Positions 20,285 through 31,393 are shown, counted from the stretch's first letter. The stretch is DNA of 64,000 nucleotides from Bartonella rattaustraliani AUST/NH4 (GCF_000312565.1 NZ_CALW02000045.1:62001-126000); one strand, 5' to 3'. The notes: generated from the letters alone by a model not told the origin. A program made the numbers and translations.

Positions 20285-21228
20285 TAGACTTCTCCTTTCG
20301 TATGCATTTGCCCAGCTTCTGTAAGCAGGAAGGATTCGCCACAGCGGCGTGCGAGATCGCGAACGCGAAGAATATAACTTTGTCGCTCCGTTACAGAAAT
20401 AACGCCACGTGCTTGCAAAAGATTAAAAATATGACTGGCTTTAATACATTGATCGTAGGCTGGAAAAACACAACGGTGCAGGGCATTTTCTTTATTTGGT
20501 TTTCCAGCTTCAAGAAGTGCAAGACATTCACGTTCTGCATCGATGAAATGCTGGTGTAGCAGTTTGATATCAGCAAATTCAAAGTTATAATATGAATATT
20601 CCTGCTCTGTTTGTAAAAAAATATCTCGATAACTTATCTTGTTTTCTCCCTCCAAACCATTAAAGTTAAGATCATAGACGTTATCAACACCTTGAATATA
20701 CATTGCTAGGCGTTCAAGCCCATAGGTAAGCTCTCCGGAAACTGGAGCACATTCAATTCCGCACACCTGTTGAAAATAGGTAAATTGAGAAATTTCCATT
20801 CCATCGCACCAGCACTCCCATCCAAGCCCCCAAGCACCAAGAGTTGGACTTTCCCAATCATCTTCAACAAAGCGAATATCATGAAGTTTTGTGTCAAGAC
20901 CAATGGCTTGTAAAGACTCGATATAAAGTTCTTGTAAATTGGGGGGAGAGGGTTTGAGAAGCGTTTGGAATTGATAATAGTGCTGTAGGCGATTTGGATT
21001 TTTACCGTATCGTCCATCTGTTGGGCGCCGAGAGGGTTGGACATAAGCTACTTTCCAAGGGCGGAGTCCTAGTGAACGCAGCGTTGTGGAAGGATGAAAG
21101 GTTCCAGCCCCAACTTCCATATCGTAAGGTTGCAAAATTGCACATCCATAATGTGCCCAATAATTTTGCAAAGTTAAGATAAGTCCCTGAAAAGAACGCT
21201 TGGGATTAAGATGTTCAGGCAGTTTCAC
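20284..21228 (-). CDS. glyQ: Glycyl-tRNA synthetase alpha subunit
   Basis: A 314-residue catalytic subunit that forms glycyl-adenylate and charges tRNA-Gly. Class II synthetase features are seen, including [13 protein letters not shown] and [19 protein letters not shown]. It is the first gene of the glyQ-glyS pair. Many Rhizobiales have one or more small genes between glyQ and glyS; here they directly overlap. Confidence 0.97.
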   Translation of the reverse strand: MKLPEHLNPKRSFQGLILTLQNYWAHYGCAILQPYDMEVGAGTFHPSTTLRSLGLRPWKVAYVQPSRRPTDGRYGKNPNRLQHYYQFQTLLKPSPPNLQELYIESLQAIGLDTKLHDIRFVEDDWESPTLGAWGLGWECWCDGMEISQFTYFQQVCGIECAPVSGELTYGLERLAMYIQGVDNVYDLNFNGLEGENKISYRDIFLQTEQEYSYYNFEFADIKLLHQHFIDAERECLALLEAGKPNKENALHRCVFPAYDQCIKASHIFNLLQARGVISVTERQSYILRVRDLARRCGESFLLTEAGQMHTKGEV

Positions 21229-21328
21229 GCTTTATACTCTTTAAGGTTTGATCATAGACAGAGGCTAAAGAAATTTTAGCCTCTATACTTGTCTATTGTT
21301 TCATGGGATTATGGTCAAGCATCGTTAT

Positions 21329-23023
21329 TTATTGCAAGCCAAATTTCAATTTTTTTTCGATGCTTTTGGAGTTTTTTGCCTCTCCATCAATGGCATGATT
21401 CCATTGAAATATTGCTTCACGTTTGCGTCCAACTTGCCAATAAGCATCACCCAAATGATCATTTAATGTTGGATCTTCAGGTTGCAGTTTAACAGCATTT
21501 TCTAATATTTGAACCGCTTTATTATATTGTTTAAGCTTATAATAAGTCCACCCGAGAGAATCGAGAATGTAACTATTTTGCGGTTGTAGCGAAGAGGCTT
21601 TTTGTAGCATATGGAGCGATTCTTCAAGCTTTTGATCACGTTCAACAAGTGAATAGCCTAGATAATTAAGAACTTGGGGTTGATTGGGAAAAAAATCAAG
21701 CGCTTTTCGCAAGTCACTTTCGGCTTTTGGCCATTGATTTAAACGCTCAAAAGCTATACCGCGCTGATAAAAGAGTTTCCAATCATCTCGTTGAAAGTTC
21801 TTTCTTTGTGCGATCGCTTGATCCAGCGTTTGGGTGGCCTGGGAAAATTTTTTATCTTGCATGTAAAAAGCAGCAAGCGTTATCAAAATATGGCGATCAT
21901 TAGGAAATTTTTTTTTTAATGATGTGAGCAATTTGATAGCTTCATTGTATTTATTTTCATTTGCAAGAAGGAATGCAAGCTGAAATTGCCCATCTCTATA
22001 ATAAGGTGATTTCGGTGATAAGGCGTAATAAAGTTTAATGGCTTGATTCGGATCACCCAATTTGGCAGAAATATGTGCGAGTTGAAACAATGTTGCATCA
22101 TTTTGAGGGTATAAGGCTAAAGATAATTGTTTGAAAATGCGTGCAATGCGTCCTGAGTTTTTGTGCTCGAGGGCTGTTCCAAAGTCGTATAATACTTCAC
22201 CTGCACCCTGTTGAGGTGTGTTAACTAACCTTTCTAGGTGGGCGTTTTTTTCAATTTTTTCTCGGACATTTTTAAGAACTTCTCGGCCTGACAACATTTG
22301 TTCGCCGTTCTTAATCGTTTGAATGGCTTGAGCGCGCATGTTATGACGCAATTGAAATGAGGCGTATGCTAGGATAATACGTTCATAGGTATTGGGGGCT
22401 ATAAAAGTTCCCTGTTTGTTACTAAGTGCTTGAATGAAATATTTTTTTGCATCTTTTGTATGGTTTGCAAGGTCATTCATAAGTGCAAGGTGATAATGTA
22501 TAAAAAGGTTGTACCAAGCCGGTCCTTTTATCTTTTCAAGATAAGCGATTGCTTGAGATTTTTTTCCGGACCCGAATGTGATCCAAGCACTGATGAGTTC
22601 AATGAGTGGATTATTGGGTGTTGGGGATGGTTTTAATTGTAAAAGAAGCGTGGCATTTTTATAGTCTTTCTTAATAAGACTTTCCATAGATAATGTGAGG
22701 GAAACAAAGGGGGTTATGGTCTCTTGTTCTTTTAGTTTTTTTGCTTGTTGAACAGCTTCTTTGAAGTTTCCCACAAAAAGCATAGCTTCAAGGAGATCTT
22801 TTTGTGTTTCAATGTTATCAGGTTTATAAGTAAGCGCTTTTTTAAAATAATCTATGGCAAGATCTGTTTTGTTTTCATGATTAGCAACCCTCCCAGCAAG
22901 ATATGCACCCGTAAATGAGGTTGTATTGATAGTGCTGTTTATTTTGCTATAGGCGGCTGATGGCATCAGCATGATACCCGCAATAAAGAGAATAAAAAAG
23001 CGGGATACTGTCGCACTGCACAT
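21329..23023 (-). CDS. Exported tetratricopeptide repeat protein
   Basis: A 564-residue protein with a signal peptide (MCSATVSRFFILFIAGIML, cleavage probably after AAYS) followed by many TPR units spread over the length, such as AIDYFKKALTYKPDN, AESDLRKALDFFPNQPQ and AVQILENAVKLQPEDP. TPR repeats mediate protein-protein contacts, so a periplasmic or outer-membrane assembly role is likely; the partner is unknown. The ATG at 23023 has AAGGA upstream; the frame extends 17 codons further with no supporting site. The gene lies between ispB and glyQ on the same strand. Confidence 0.85.
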   Translation of the reverse strand: MCSATVSRFFILFIAGIMLMPSAAYSKINSTINTTSFTGAYLAGRVANHENKTDLAIDYFKKALTYKPDNIETQKDLLEAMLFVGNFKEAVQQAKKLKEQETITPFVSLTLSMESLIKKDYKNATLLLQLKPSPTPNNPLIELISAWITFGSGKKSQAIAYLEKIKGPAWYNLFIHYHLALMNDLANHTKDAKKYFIQALSNKQGTFIAPNTYERIILAYASFQLRHNMRAQAIQTIKNGEQMLSGREVLKNVREKIEKNAHLERLVNTPQQGAGEVLYDFGTALEHKNSGRIARIFKQLSLALYPQNDATLFQLAHISAKLGDPNQAIKLYYALSPKSPYYRDGQFQLAFLLANENKYNEAIKLLTSLKKKFPNDRHILITLAAFYMQDKKFSQATQTLDQAIAQRKNFQRDDWKLFYQRGIAFERLNQWPKAESDLRKALDFFPNQPQVLNYLGYSLVERDQKLEESLHMLQKASSLQPQNSYILDSLGWTYYKLKQYNKAVQILENAVKLQPEDPTLNDHLGDAYWQVGRKREAIFQWNHAIDGEAKNSKSIEKKLKFGLQ

Positions 23024-23117
23024 AGAGCTAATCCTTTTCAAGATAATCAATTGATGGTAGAGTTTAAAAATCATATCCTATGGCTTTATTGAAAAATATT
23101 GGAAACCTTGCAAATCA

Positions 23118-24134
23118 TTAGTTTACACGTGTGATACAAAAATCAACAGTCTCAATAAGGGCATAGAGAGCTGGGCTTTCATTCATTGTCGCAAGCGCGT
23201 CTATTGCACGTTTTCCATACATGCGTGCTTGCTTTATTGTATCCGTGAGACACTCATATTTTTCTATTAAATGTCGTGCTTGTGTGAAGGCTTCATCATC
23301 GTTATTGCCATTTTCAAGAGCTTGTTTCCAGAATGCCTTTTCGACCGTACTACTACGTGCATAAGCAAGGATAACCGGCATTGTAATTTTGCCTTCTCTA
23401 AAATCATCTCCTGTATTTTTTCCCAAATATTGGGCAGCGCCACCGTAATCCAGTGCGTCATCAATTAATTGGAAAGCAAGTCCTAAAAATGTTCCATATT
23501 CACGCAATGCAGAACGTTCTTTATCTTTATAACCAGCAATAATGGGGCCGACTTCAGCGGCAGCTGAAAAAAGTGCTGCTGTTTTTGCGTTGATGACTTT
23601 AAGATAATCTGAAGTATTGGTTGCTATATTTTTTGCAGCAGAAAGTTGCATAACTTCCCCCTCAGCAATGATGGCAGAAGCATTTGCTAAGACAGAGAGT
23701 GCGTCTATAGAGCCAACATCAACCATCATTTTAAAAGCTTGTCCCAAGAGGAAGTCACCAACAAGTACACTTGCTTGATTTCCCCAAATCATGCGTGCAG
23801 TAGATTTTCCGCGTCGTAAATGACTTTCATCAATGACATCATCATGCAATAAGGTTGCTGTATGCATAAATTCAACAGCTGTTGCGAGCTTTATATGCCC
23901 ATCACCTTGATAACCAAACAGACGAGCGGAAGCTAACGTAATCATTGGACGTAATCGTTTTCCACCTGATGAAATAAGATGGTTGGAAATTTCAGGAATC
24001 ATTTCAACCTCTGATTTTGCCATAGAGAGGATAAATTGATTCACACGCTTCATATCACTTTGTGTAAGATTGATGAGAGATTGGAGGGGTATCTGATGAT
24101 TTCTCATTTGATCTGGTTTTATGGCAGCATTCAA
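23118..24134 (-). CDS. ispB: Polyprenyl (octa/decaprenyl) diphosphate synthase
   Basis: A 338-residue trans-prenyltransferase that builds the ubiquinone side chain. The first aspartate-rich motif is DDVID (98-102) and the second DDALD (225-229), with GGKRLRP near residue 57. The start is TTG at 24134, because CAGGAG lies eight bases upstream; the first ATG is nine codons later with no such site. The ubiquinone genes ubiG and ubiA elsewhere in the window act in the same pathway. Exact chain length cannot be read. Confidence 0.93.
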   Translation of the reverse strand: MNAAIKPDQMRNHQIPLQSLINLTQSDMKRVNQFILSMAKSEVEMIPEISNHLISSGGKRLRPMITLASARLFGYQGDGHIKLATAVEFMHTATLLHDDVIDESHLRRGKSTARMIWGNQASVLVGDFLLGQAFKMMVDVGSIDALSVLANASAIIAEGEVMQLSAAKNIATNTSDYLKVINAKTAALFSAAAEVGPIIAGYKDKERSALREYGTFLGLAFQLIDDALDYGGAAQYLGKNTGDDFREGKITMPVILAYARSSTVEKAFWKQALENGNNDDEAFTQARHLIEKYECLTDTIKQARMYGKRAIDALATMNESPALYALIETVDFCITRVN

Positions 24135-24399
24135 TATGTTTACTCCTGGAGTATTGCAATGGATAGAAACGAACTTGATTTTTTTAGTATCATAAAGGGG
24201 GTTTTATTTTGATACAAGCTTTTGATGCCGCTTTAAAGCGGAAGTTATTGTTGCTATTGGCAAGGAATATTTCTAAAGCTTGTGTCATGTTACTATGATA
24301 AAGTGATGAAAAGAGATGAAAAAAATTGCAAAAGCTTTACTTTTAAGGGCAATTAGTTAAGAAAAAGCATAGTTTATCAAGATGAACATTAGGCTTTAA

Positions 24400-25194
24400 A
24401 TGGATGAAATAACGAATCAGAGTGATGAGACAATTGATAGTTTTCATCGTGGGAAGTTTTATTTGGTTCAACCGCGTAAACGCGGTCATCGTTCTGGCAT
24501 GGATGCTATGTTATTAGCCAGTTTAGTTCCCAATCATTTAAAGGGAAAAGTTGTTGATTTCGGTGCTGGTGCTGGTGCTGCAGGGTTGGCAGTTGCTTCA
24601 CGTTGTCTAAAAGTTCATGTGACATTGGTTGAACGATCAGCTTTTATGGTGTCTTACGCGCAAAAAACACTTATGCTAAAACAAAATGAAGAGCTTGCTG
24701 AACGAATTTCTTTATTAGAAGCAGACGTTGCTTTGAAGGGAAAGGATCGTTTAAAAGCGGGGTTGGCAGATAACTCTTTTGATTTTGCGATTATGAATCC
24801 ACCTTTTAATAGTCCTACGGATCGCAAGACACCTGATAAGCAGAAGTCTGAGGCACATGTTATGCTTGCTGAAGGGATGTTTGAGAATTGGTTGCGCAGT
24901 GCAGCAGCAATTGTTAAACCAGGTGGATATTTGGGGTTAATTGCTCGTCCGCAATCGCTGAATGATATTTTGCATGCTTTAGAAGGTCGTTTTGGTGGTG
25001 TGTGTATTATTCCTGTTCATGCACGTGTCAAAACGGCAGCAATTCGTCTTTTATTTTATGCAAAACGAGGAAGTAGGGCAGCTTTATCTGTACTTCCAGC
25101 ATTGATTATGCATGAAGGTGATAGCCATGCTTTTTCACCTCGGATTGACGAAATCAATAATGGATGTATAAGTTTGTGGGAATTTTTAAAATGA
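24400..25194 (+). CDS. TrmN6-like tRNA1(Val) (adenine-N6)-methyltransferase family protein
   Basis: A 264-residue class I methyltransferase. The SAM-binding motif is VDFGAGAG (52-59) and the amino-methyltransferase motif is NPPF (133-136), which indicates methylation of an exocyclic amino group. The opening FYLVQPRKRGHRSGMDAMLL is characteristic of the TrmN6/YfiC family. It is divergent from ispB and upstream of the S49 peptidase, a common rhizobial arrangement. The exact RNA substrate is inferred from family. Confidence 0.88.
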   Translation: MDEITNQSDETIDSFHRGKFYLVQPRKRGHRSGMDAMLLASLVPNHLKGKVVDFGAGAGAAGLAVASRCLKVHVTLVERSAFMVSYAQKTLMLKQNEELAERISLLEADVALKGKDRLKAGLADNSFDFAIMNPPFNSPTDRKTPDKQKSEAHVMLAEGMFENWLRSAAAIVKPGGYLGLIARPQSLNDILHALEGRFGGVCIIPVHARVKTAAIRLLFYAKRGSRAALSVLPALIMHEGDSHAFSPRIDEINNGCISLWEFLK

Positions 25195-25376
25195 TATTTG
25201 GTGGTTTTCAATTTATTATTTAAATTTAAAATAAAGTTTTGTTTTTTGGGGAAGGCTTTAACTTTGTGGGAAATTTTATTTCTGGTTGCAATGTGGATGT
25301 TGATTGCTGCTTTTGGATATTATCGCGTCCTTCCTGTCTGTTGTTCTTTTTGTTAAATTAAGGAGATTTCGTTTTG

Positions 25377-26225
25377 ATGGGTGTTATTAAAAACCTTATT
25401 CCACGTCGTTTTTATTCCAATAAGCTTGAAATTCCTGTTGTGCGCCTTCAAGGGGCCATTATGGTTTCATCTTCACCGGTAGCGCGGTCACTTTCATTAG
25501 CGAGGTGTGCAAGTCTTTTAGAAAAGGCTTTTGCATATAAAAAAGCGCCAGCTGTTGCACTTATTGTTAATTCTCCTGGTGGTTCGCCTGTACAGTCACG
25601 TTTTATCTTTAAGCGTATTCGTGATTTAGCAGAAGAAAAAAAGAAACAGGTTCTTGTGTTTATTGAAGATGTAGCTGCATCGGGTGGTTATATGATTGCT
25701 TGTGCTGGGGATGAGATTTTTGCTGATCCTTCTTCGATTGTTGGTTCTATCGGGGTTGTTTCAGCGTCTTTTGGTTTTCCAGAGCTTTTGAAGAAAGTTG
25801 GTGTTGAGCGGCGTGTTTACACAGCGGGAAAGAACAAGGTTACATTAGATCCCTTTCTGCCTGAAAAGAAGGCAGATATTGAGCATTTGAAATCTCTGCA
25901 ACTTGAAATTCACCAAACTTTTATTGATTTGGTTAAAGAGCGGAGGGCAGTGAAGTTGTCAGATGATCCAAACATTTTTACAGGAATGTTTTGGAACGGA
26001 AAGAAAGGCCTTGAACTTGGCCTTATTGATGGATTGAATGATGTGCGTTCTGTATTGAAAGAGAAGTTTGGAGAGGATACAAAGCTTCGCTTAATAGCGC
26101 CCTCAAAAGGTCTTTTGGGGACTAAAACTCCTTCAGGAGTTACTTCCCATGCAGTTCATACAGCCATTGATAGTGCTTTGATGGCAGCAGAAGAGCGTGC
26201 ACTTTGGCAACGTTATGGTTTGTGA
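25377..26225 (+). CDS. S49-family serine peptidase (SppA/SohB type)
   Basis: A 282-residue single-domain protease of the signal-peptide-peptidase A family. The nucleophile is Ser102 in DVAASGGYMIA and the general base is probably Lys154 in TAGKNK; the substrate-groove motif NSPGGSP lies at 65-71. There is no clear N-terminal membrane helix, unlike SppA, so it resembles short cytoplasmic-side SohB/SppA paralogues. AAGGAG precedes the start, which could be ATG 25377 or the adjacent TTG 25374. Confidence 0.9.
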   Translation: MGVIKNLIPRRFYSNKLEIPVVRLQGAIMVSSSPVARSLSLARCASLLEKAFAYKKAPAVALIVNSPGGSPVQSRFIFKRIRDLAEEKKKQVLVFIEDVAASGGYMIACAGDEIFADPSSIVGSIGVVSASFGFPELLKKVGVERRVYTAGKNKVTLDPFLPEKKADIEHLKSLQLEIHQTFIDLVKERRAVKLSDDPNIFTGMFWNGKKGLELGLIDGLNDVRSVLKEKFGEDTKLRLIAPSKGLLGTKTPSGVTSHAVHTAIDSALMAAEERALWQRYGL

Positions 26226-26315
26226 TTGGCTGTACAGTGCGATACTCAATGGGTGAGTGATTTTGCGGGTGAATGATTTTGCCTAAAAATGGTTGTGAGA
26301 AGGAAAAAGCTTGAA

Positions 26316-26495
26316 ATGATACGAATGGTTGTATTCAGTTTATTATGTATAATAGCTCTTCGTATTTATAATATATTGAGGAAAAAATTACAGAGAATGT
26401 TACAGGGAGGATATCATACACAAGCGAGGCCACATATGGAGAAAAGAGGGATATTGATAAAAGATCCCTGTACGGGTGAATATTACGTCAGATGA
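26316..26495 (+). CDS. Small membrane-anchored protein, conserved type
   Basis: A 59-residue protein with an N-terminal hydrophobic helix ([18 protein letters not shown]), a basic linker and a C-terminal [14 protein letters not shown] similar KDP(V/C)xGxYV tail is found in small rhizobial proteins of unknown function near this locus, which supports it being real. The ATG at 26316 has AAGGA upstream; an earlier ATG at 26289 has none. Its stop overlaps the ispE start by four bases (ATGA), so translation is coupled. Confidence 0.65.
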   Translation: MIRMVVFSLLCIIALRIYNILRKKLQRMLQGGYHTQARPHMEKRGILIKDPCTGEYYVR

Positions 26496-27400
26496 TATCA
26501 GATGTGCAAGCTTCGTTCAAAAGGCGTTTTTATGTCTTTACACCTGTTAAGTTGAATCTCGCTCTGCATGTTGTTGGGCAGCGTGCTGATGGCTACCATT
26601 TGATAGAAAGTTTGGTTTATTTTAGTCTTAGTGGTGATTGTCTAAGTTATGCACCTTGTGAAAGGGATCGTTTTGTTTTAACGGGTCCATTTGCAAATGC
26701 ACTTGTTCCCGATTCCAACAATTTGGTTATGCGTGCACGTGATTTTATGTGCAAAATCTTTCCCAAAAGTGCTGAATCTTCCTGCTTACAACTTGTGAAA
26801 ACGCTTCCTATTGCTTCGGGCATTGGTGGTGGGTCGGGGGATGCTGCTGCTGTTTTGAGTATATTACGCCAGCAATGGAATCTTGAGTGTTCTTGTGAGG
26901 AACTAGCGAAGATGAGCTTGGTGCTTGGTGCTGATGTGCCTATGTGTCTTTTTGCATTGGAATATCAGCAGCCGCTTTTTGTGAAAGGAATTGGTCAAGA
27001 TATAACACGACTAAAAGAGGCTTGCTCTCTTGCAATGGTCTTGGTGAATTGTGGACAACAAATCGCAACAAAAGCTGTTTTTAAGGCTTTGAAGCATCAT
27101 GATCATCCTTCCTTAAAAATTGATCCAGAAGCTTTGAAAACGGTTGATTCATTGGTTGAAGCTTTAAAAGAGACACGCAATGATCTCTTTTCTCCAGCAT
27201 TGAAGATTGCGCCTCAATTAGCTAAAGTGTTATCCACATTAGATGCGTGTGGCTCTCTTTTTTCTCGTATGTCTGGGACAGGAGCAACCTGTTTTGGTAT
27301 TTTTAAAGATCAACAAACCGCAAAAAAGGCAGCTCTTTTTATTAAGTCTAGGCATCCAAGCTGGTTTGTAAAACCTATTATGACTTTAGGAAAGATCTGA
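26492..27400 (+). CDS. ispE: 4-diphosphocytidyl-2-C-methyl-D-erythritol kinase
   Basis: A 302-residue GHMP kinase of the MEP isoprenoid pathway, phosphorylating the 2-hydroxyl of CDP-methylerythritol. The ATP-binding motif is [16 protein letters not shown] (about residues 107-122); the N-terminal [19 protein letters not shown] and C-terminal [11 protein letters not shown] match the family. dxs and ispH in the same window belong to the same pathway and feed ispB/ubiA. Confidence 0.95.
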   Translation: MISDVQASFKRRFYVFTPVKLNLALHVVGQRADGYHLIESLVYFSLSGDCLSYAPCERDRFVLTGPFANALVPDSNNLVMRARDFMCKIFPKSAESSCLQLVKTLPIASGIGGGSGDAAAVLSILRQQWNLECSCEELAKMSLVLGADVPMCLFALEYQQPLFVKGIGQDITRLKEACSLAMVLVNCGQQIATKAVFKALKHHDHPSLKIDPEALKTVDSLVEALKETRNDLFSPALKIAPQLAKVLSTLDACGSLFSRMSGTGATCFGIFKDQQTAKKAALFIKSRHPSWFVKPIMTLGKI

Positions 27401-27705
27401 TAAATAAATATATGAAATAAAAAATTCTATTTGATAATGATTCTGTCATATGTCATGGAAGAGTTAAGACATATAAATTTTAAGTGCTTTTTGTCCTTTC
27501 TAGATCAAATGTCCCCATGCAAGGATGGCATTTTAGCAGAGGAAACAAAGAGCAATACAGAAGTTTCGATAGTTTGTTTTTTTATTTTTGTGCCTATCCA
27601 AAAATTTCCTAGAATGTTTAGGAGACCATTTTTATTATAAGCTTACGGGAAGGAGAATGTCTGAAAAATGCAGTGTATTTTTCATTATGTGCGTGATTGA
27701 TCAAA

Positions 27706-28347
27706 ATGTGTAATTTACCATATCAGCCAAATTTTGCGTATGAATTGGGTTTACACAAACAAGGTTTTTTTCATGTCGCCGGTGTTGATGAAGTCGGGCG
27801 TGGGCCTCTTGCTGGACCTGTCGTGACAGCAGCTGTTATTCTAGATAAAGACCATATTCCTGAAGGGCTGAACGATTCAAAAAAACTCTCTATCAGACGA
27901 CGCAATGAACTTTATGATGAAATTTTGCGAAGTGCATTAGCCGTTTCACTGGCTAGTTTTTGCGCACGCACGATTGATCAATCTGATATTAGAAAAGCAA
28001 CTTTGGAAGCTATGCGTCGCTGTCTTACAGGATTAGCAGTTCCAGTGCATTATGCACTCATTGATGGACGTGATATTCCTTTTGAATTACCATGTCCAGC
28101 AACTGCGGTGATTAAAGGTGATCAACGATCGGTTTCGATTGCGGCAGCTTCTATTATTGCCAAAGTAATGCGGGATCGGATGATGGAATGTGCGGGGCAA
28201 GTTTATAAAGGTTATGGTTTCGAGACACATGTCGGTTATGCAACGTTGGCGCATCGTGTTGCTCTTGATCAATACGGACCAGTTGTGGGATTACATCGTT
28301 ATAGTTTCGCGCCACTCAAAGAGCGCTATAGGGATGATATGTTATGA
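27706..28347 (+). CDS. rnhB: Ribonuclease HII
   Basis: A 213-residue nuclease that cleaves RNA in RNA-DNA hybrids and excises single ribonucleotides. The catalytic Asp-Glu pair is in [13 protein letters not shown] (Asp28-Glu29); later acidic ligands are in ALIDGRD (near 120). The NDSKKL motif is present. The ATG at 27706 is preferred to a TTG three codons earlier, though neither has a strong ribosome-binding site. The stop overlaps the next gene by four bases. Confidence 0.95.
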   Translation: MCNLPYQPNFAYELGLHKQGFFHVAGVDEVGRGPLAGPVVTAAVILDKDHIPEGLNDSKKLSIRRRNELYDEILRSALAVSLASFCARTIDQSDIRKATLEAMRRCLTGLAVPVHYALIDGRDIPFELPCPATAVIKGDQRSVSIAAASIIAKVMRDRMMECAGQVYKGYGFETHVGYATLAHRVALDQYGPVVGLHRYSFAPLKERYRDDML

Positions 28348-29306
28348 CAGTTCTTCCTTTCAATAGTGCTTCGATGAGAGAGGCTATAGCACTTCTTGGA
28401 CAGGGGAAGTTAGTAGCATTGCCTACAGAAACTGTCTACGGATTGGCGGGTGATGCAACCAATGGACGAGCAGTGTCTTCTATTTTTTCTACAAAGAGGC
28501 GTCCACAATTTAATCCTCTTATTGCGCATGTAAGCAGTATCATGATGGCAGAAGGTTATGTTGAGATTGATTCTCTTTCACGTAAACTCATGGAGGTATT
28601 TTGGCCAGGACCCTTGACAGTGGTTCTTCCTTTAAAGGCACAGCATAATATCCATCCTTTAACCACTTCTGGTTTGGATACATTAGCTGTCCGTTTTCCC
28701 GATAGTCATTTTGCAGAAGTTGTACAATGTTTTGGTCGACCTCTTGCGGCTCCTAGTGCAAACCGATCAGGGCGTCTTAGCCCGACTTCAGCAGAAGCTG
28801 TCTTGGCATCTTTAGGAGGCTCTGTTCCTTTGATACTTGATGGAGGTCCGTGTAAAATAGGGCTTGAATCAACGATTATTAAAGTGTGTGATAAGGATAT
28901 TTATCTTTTACGTCCTGGTGGGATTGCGGTTGAAGAAATCGAAAAGGTTGCAGGACAACCGCTAAAACGGAGAGATCAACGGGCTGCAATCGAAGCACCG
29001 GGTATGTTAAAGTCGCATTATGCACCAAATGCTGCTCTTCGTTTGAATGTAGAAAAGGTGGAACGTGGTGAAGCACTTTTAGCATTTGGGCCAAAACGCA
29101 TTATGGGGATTGAAAATGCTGTTTCTGTTTTAAATCTCAGTGAAAATGGATTGTTAGAAGAAGCGGCTTCTCATTTATTCCAATATATGAGGCAATTAGA
29201 TTCATTGAATGTCAGATCTATTGCCGTAGAATCTATTCCTCAATATGGATTGGGAGCGGCTATTAATGATCGTCTTATACGTGCGGCAGCTCCAAAGGAG
29301 GAATAA
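28344..29306 (+). CDS. L-threonylcarbamoyladenylate synthase (Sua5/YwlC type)
   Basis: A 320-residue enzyme making threonylcarbamoyl-AMP for the t6A37 modification of ANN-decoding tRNAs. The N-terminal YrdC domain (about 10-200) contains [13 protein letters not shown] and KRRPQFNPL; the extra C-terminal Sua5 domain (about 215-320) distinguishes it from short TsaC. It is translationally coupled to rnhB (ATGA overlap) and followed immediately by the FAD-linked dehydrogenase gene. Confidence 0.94.
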   Translation: MTVLPFNSASMREAIALLGQGKLVALPTETVYGLAGDATNGRAVSSIFSTKRRPQFNPLIAHVSSIMMAEGYVEIDSLSRKLMEVFWPGPLTVVLPLKAQHNIHPLTTSGLDTLAVRFPDSHFAEVVQCFGRPLAAPSANRSGRLSPTSAEAVLASLGGSVPLILDGGPCKIGLESTIIKVCDKDIYLLRPGGIAVEEIEKVAGQPLKRRDQRAAIEAPGMLKSHYAPNAALRLNVEKVERGEALLAFGPKRIMGIENAVSVLNLSENGLLEEAASHLFQYMRQLDSLNVRSIAVESIPQYGLGAAINDRLIRAAAPKEE

Positions 29307-29307
29307 G

Positions 29308-30717
29308 ATGAAGCAGGAATTAATAGAAAGCTTTAGAAAAATTGTTGGTGAGGCACATGCGATAACAGATCAGGCAGTAATTGCACCCTATTTGCTTGAA
29401 GAGCGCGGGCTTTTTCATGGAAAAACCCCCTTACTTTTACAGCCATCTTCTACGGCACAAGTATCGTCAATTATGCGCTTAGCTAGCCAAACACGCACAC
29501 CGATTGTTCCACAGGGGGGCAATACAGGTCTTGTAGGTGGTCAACAGCCCGATGAAAGTGGGAGTGCTGTTCTTTTATCCACTCAACGATTAAATAAGAT
29601 TAGATATATGAATCGTGAGGGTAATTTTGCTGTGGTGGAGGCTGGCGTTATTTTACAAGATTTACAGAAAAAAGCAGATGAGTTAGAGTGCTTTTTCCCT
29701 CTTTCTTTAGCGTCAGAGGGTTCTTGTCAGATAGGGGGAAATCTTTCATCTAATGCTGGGGGGACAGCGGTTTTAGCTTATGGTAATATGCGTGAGCTTT
29801 GTCTTGGTTTGGAAGTTGTTTTGCCTGATGGTCGTATTTTAGATGATTTGCGTTTTGTAAAAAAAGACAATAGCGGTTACGATTTGAAAAATTTGTTTAT
29901 CGGTGCGGAAGGAACTTTGGGCGTTATAACAGCAGCAGTTTTAAAACTTTTTCCAAAGGCTAAAGGAAAAGCCGTTGCTTTGGTTGGTTTGTGCAGTCCA
30001 GCTAAGGCTCTTGAATTTTTCTCTTTTGCTCAATGCCATGGAGGGGGAATGTTGACCGGCTTCGAGCTCATGGGACAGATCAGCTTGAAAATGGCTTTAG
30101 ACTACAAGATGTGTCAGAAGTCTCCTCTTGAACATAAACATGAATGGTATGTACTGGTTGATATTTCATCATTACACAGTGAGGATGAGGCTTCATCAGT
30201 GCTTAATATTATCTTAGAAAATTCTTTAAAGGAATCTGTGATAGAAGATGCCGTTGTTGCACAGTCTTTAAAGCAGCAGGATTTTTTTTGGCAATTGCGT
30301 GAAAGTATATCACCTGCACAGAAGCGTGCGGGAAGGTCCATTAAACACGATATTTCTGTACCACTTTCTGTTATTCCTGATTTTATTGCTGAGGCTGCAC
30401 ATATTGTTGAAGAGATTGTTCCAGGTGCGCAGATCGTTTGTTTTGGTCACATGGGGGATGGAAATTTACACTACAACATTACACAACCCATAGGAGTTGA
30501 TCCGGCAGTATTTTTGCAGTTATGGCCACGAATCAATCGTAGTATTCATAGTTTAGTAATGCACTATCAAGGTGCATTTTCTGCTGAGCATGGAGTTGGT
30601 CAACTAAAACGTGAGGAACTTTACACTTTCAAATCAGCTGTTGCGTTGGATCTGATGCAAGGGATTAAGAAAATGGTTGATCCTTTAGGAATTATGAATC
30701 CTGGAAAAATGTTATAA
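29308..30717 (+). CDS. FAD-linked 2-hydroxyacid dehydrogenase (GlcD/D2HGDH-like)
   Basis: A 469-residue flavoprotein. The N-terminal FAD_binding_4 domain contains PQGGNTGLVGGQQP, and the C-terminal FAD-oxidase domain contains CFGHMGDGNLHYN, SAEHGVGQLKREEL and a terminal MNPGKM. These match D-2-hydroxyglutarate, D-lactate and glycolate dehydrogenases, which pass electrons to the respiratory chain; substrate cannot be decided by eye. The ATG at 29308 directly follows GGAGGAATAAG and starts one base after the stop of the preceding gene. Confidence 0.9.
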   Translation: MKQELIESFRKIVGEAHAITDQAVIAPYLLEERGLFHGKTPLLLQPSSTAQVSSIMRLASQTRTPIVPQGGNTGLVGGQQPDESGSAVLLSTQRLNKIRYMNREGNFAVVEAGVILQDLQKKADELECFFPLSLASEGSCQIGGNLSSNAGGTAVLAYGNMRELCLGLEVVLPDGRILDDLRFVKKDNSGYDLKNLFIGAEGTLGVITAAVLKLFPKAKGKAVALVGLCSPAKALEFFSFAQCHGGGMLTGFELMGQISLKMALDYKMCQKSPLEHKHEWYVLVDISSLHSEDEASSVLNIILENSLKESVIEDAVVAQSLKQQDFFWQLRESISPAQKRAGRSIKHDISVPLSVIPDFIAEAAHIVEEIVPGAQIVCFGHMGDGNLHYNITQPIGVDPAVFLQLWPRINRSIHSLVMHYQGAFSAEHGVGQLKREELYTFKSAVALDLMQGIKKMVDPLGIMNPGKML

Positions 30718-30865
30718 TTCAATAGAGATGAGCTTTGTCATGTATTTTTGTTTAGATTTCAATAACCAAAAAAGAAACCAGTTGTTTTTTATTCAATCTT
30801 TTAATAATCAAATGAGGAAAAGCTGTTAAAGAGTGTATAGATTAAAATAAATTGGGACACTGTAT

Positions 30866-31393
30866 ATGGCTAATCAATGCTTTAATCAGGCAAAAGCGGT
30901 GCTTGAATTCCGGTTAGATCCGTGCCATTTGCCACAAACAACAACATATCTTTCATCAAAAACGGGCAACAAAATAATGTGTTCGTTAAGTGAACGTGGT
31001 GTTTTTTTTAAAACAGAGATCCTTTCAAGCTTATCACGTCTCATGCCCTCTTATCATTTCAAAGGAATTGCGGCACGCACTGTGAAGACCTGTTCAGGAG
31101 AAAGAGCTGTTGCATTAGAGTTGTTTCATGAAGAGGAGGAAGCTTGCATTCCACTTTTAGTTTCTAGAGATTTGAATAATGTTCTTCTAGATTGGCGATT
31201 ATGGGCGGATACTTATGAGCTTCCTATGCTCATGATCAATGAAGATAATCGCATTATAACTGTCAAAGATCATTCTGCTTTACGTCAGTTTTTTTGTACG
31301 ACATCGCTTTCTCAAAAAAAACGCTTTTTACTTCGTTACAAAAAACGGTTAGGTTTGCGTTTGGTCGTCGCGAATCGTGTTGCGCTACAGTGA
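30866..31393 (+). CDS. DUF6101-like conserved protein of unknown function
   Basis: A 175-residue protein without signal peptide or membrane helix. Its pattern (MANQ...LEFRLDPCHLP, then RGVFFKTEILSSLSRLMPSYHFKGIA and LDWRLWADTYELPML) resembles a conserved rhizobial family annotated DUF6101. No catalytic motif is visible. It stands alone, 148 bp after the dehydrogenase gene, and is followed by a long repeat-bearing gap. Confidence 0.65.
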   Translation: MANQCFNQAKAVLEFRLDPCHLPQTTTYLSSKTGNKIMCSLSERGVFFKTEILSSLSRLMPSYHFKGIAARTVKTCSGERAVALELFHEEEEACIPLLVSRDLNNVLLDWRLWADTYELPMLMINEDNRIITVKDHSALRQFFCTTSLSQKKRFLLRYKKRLGLRLVVANRVALQ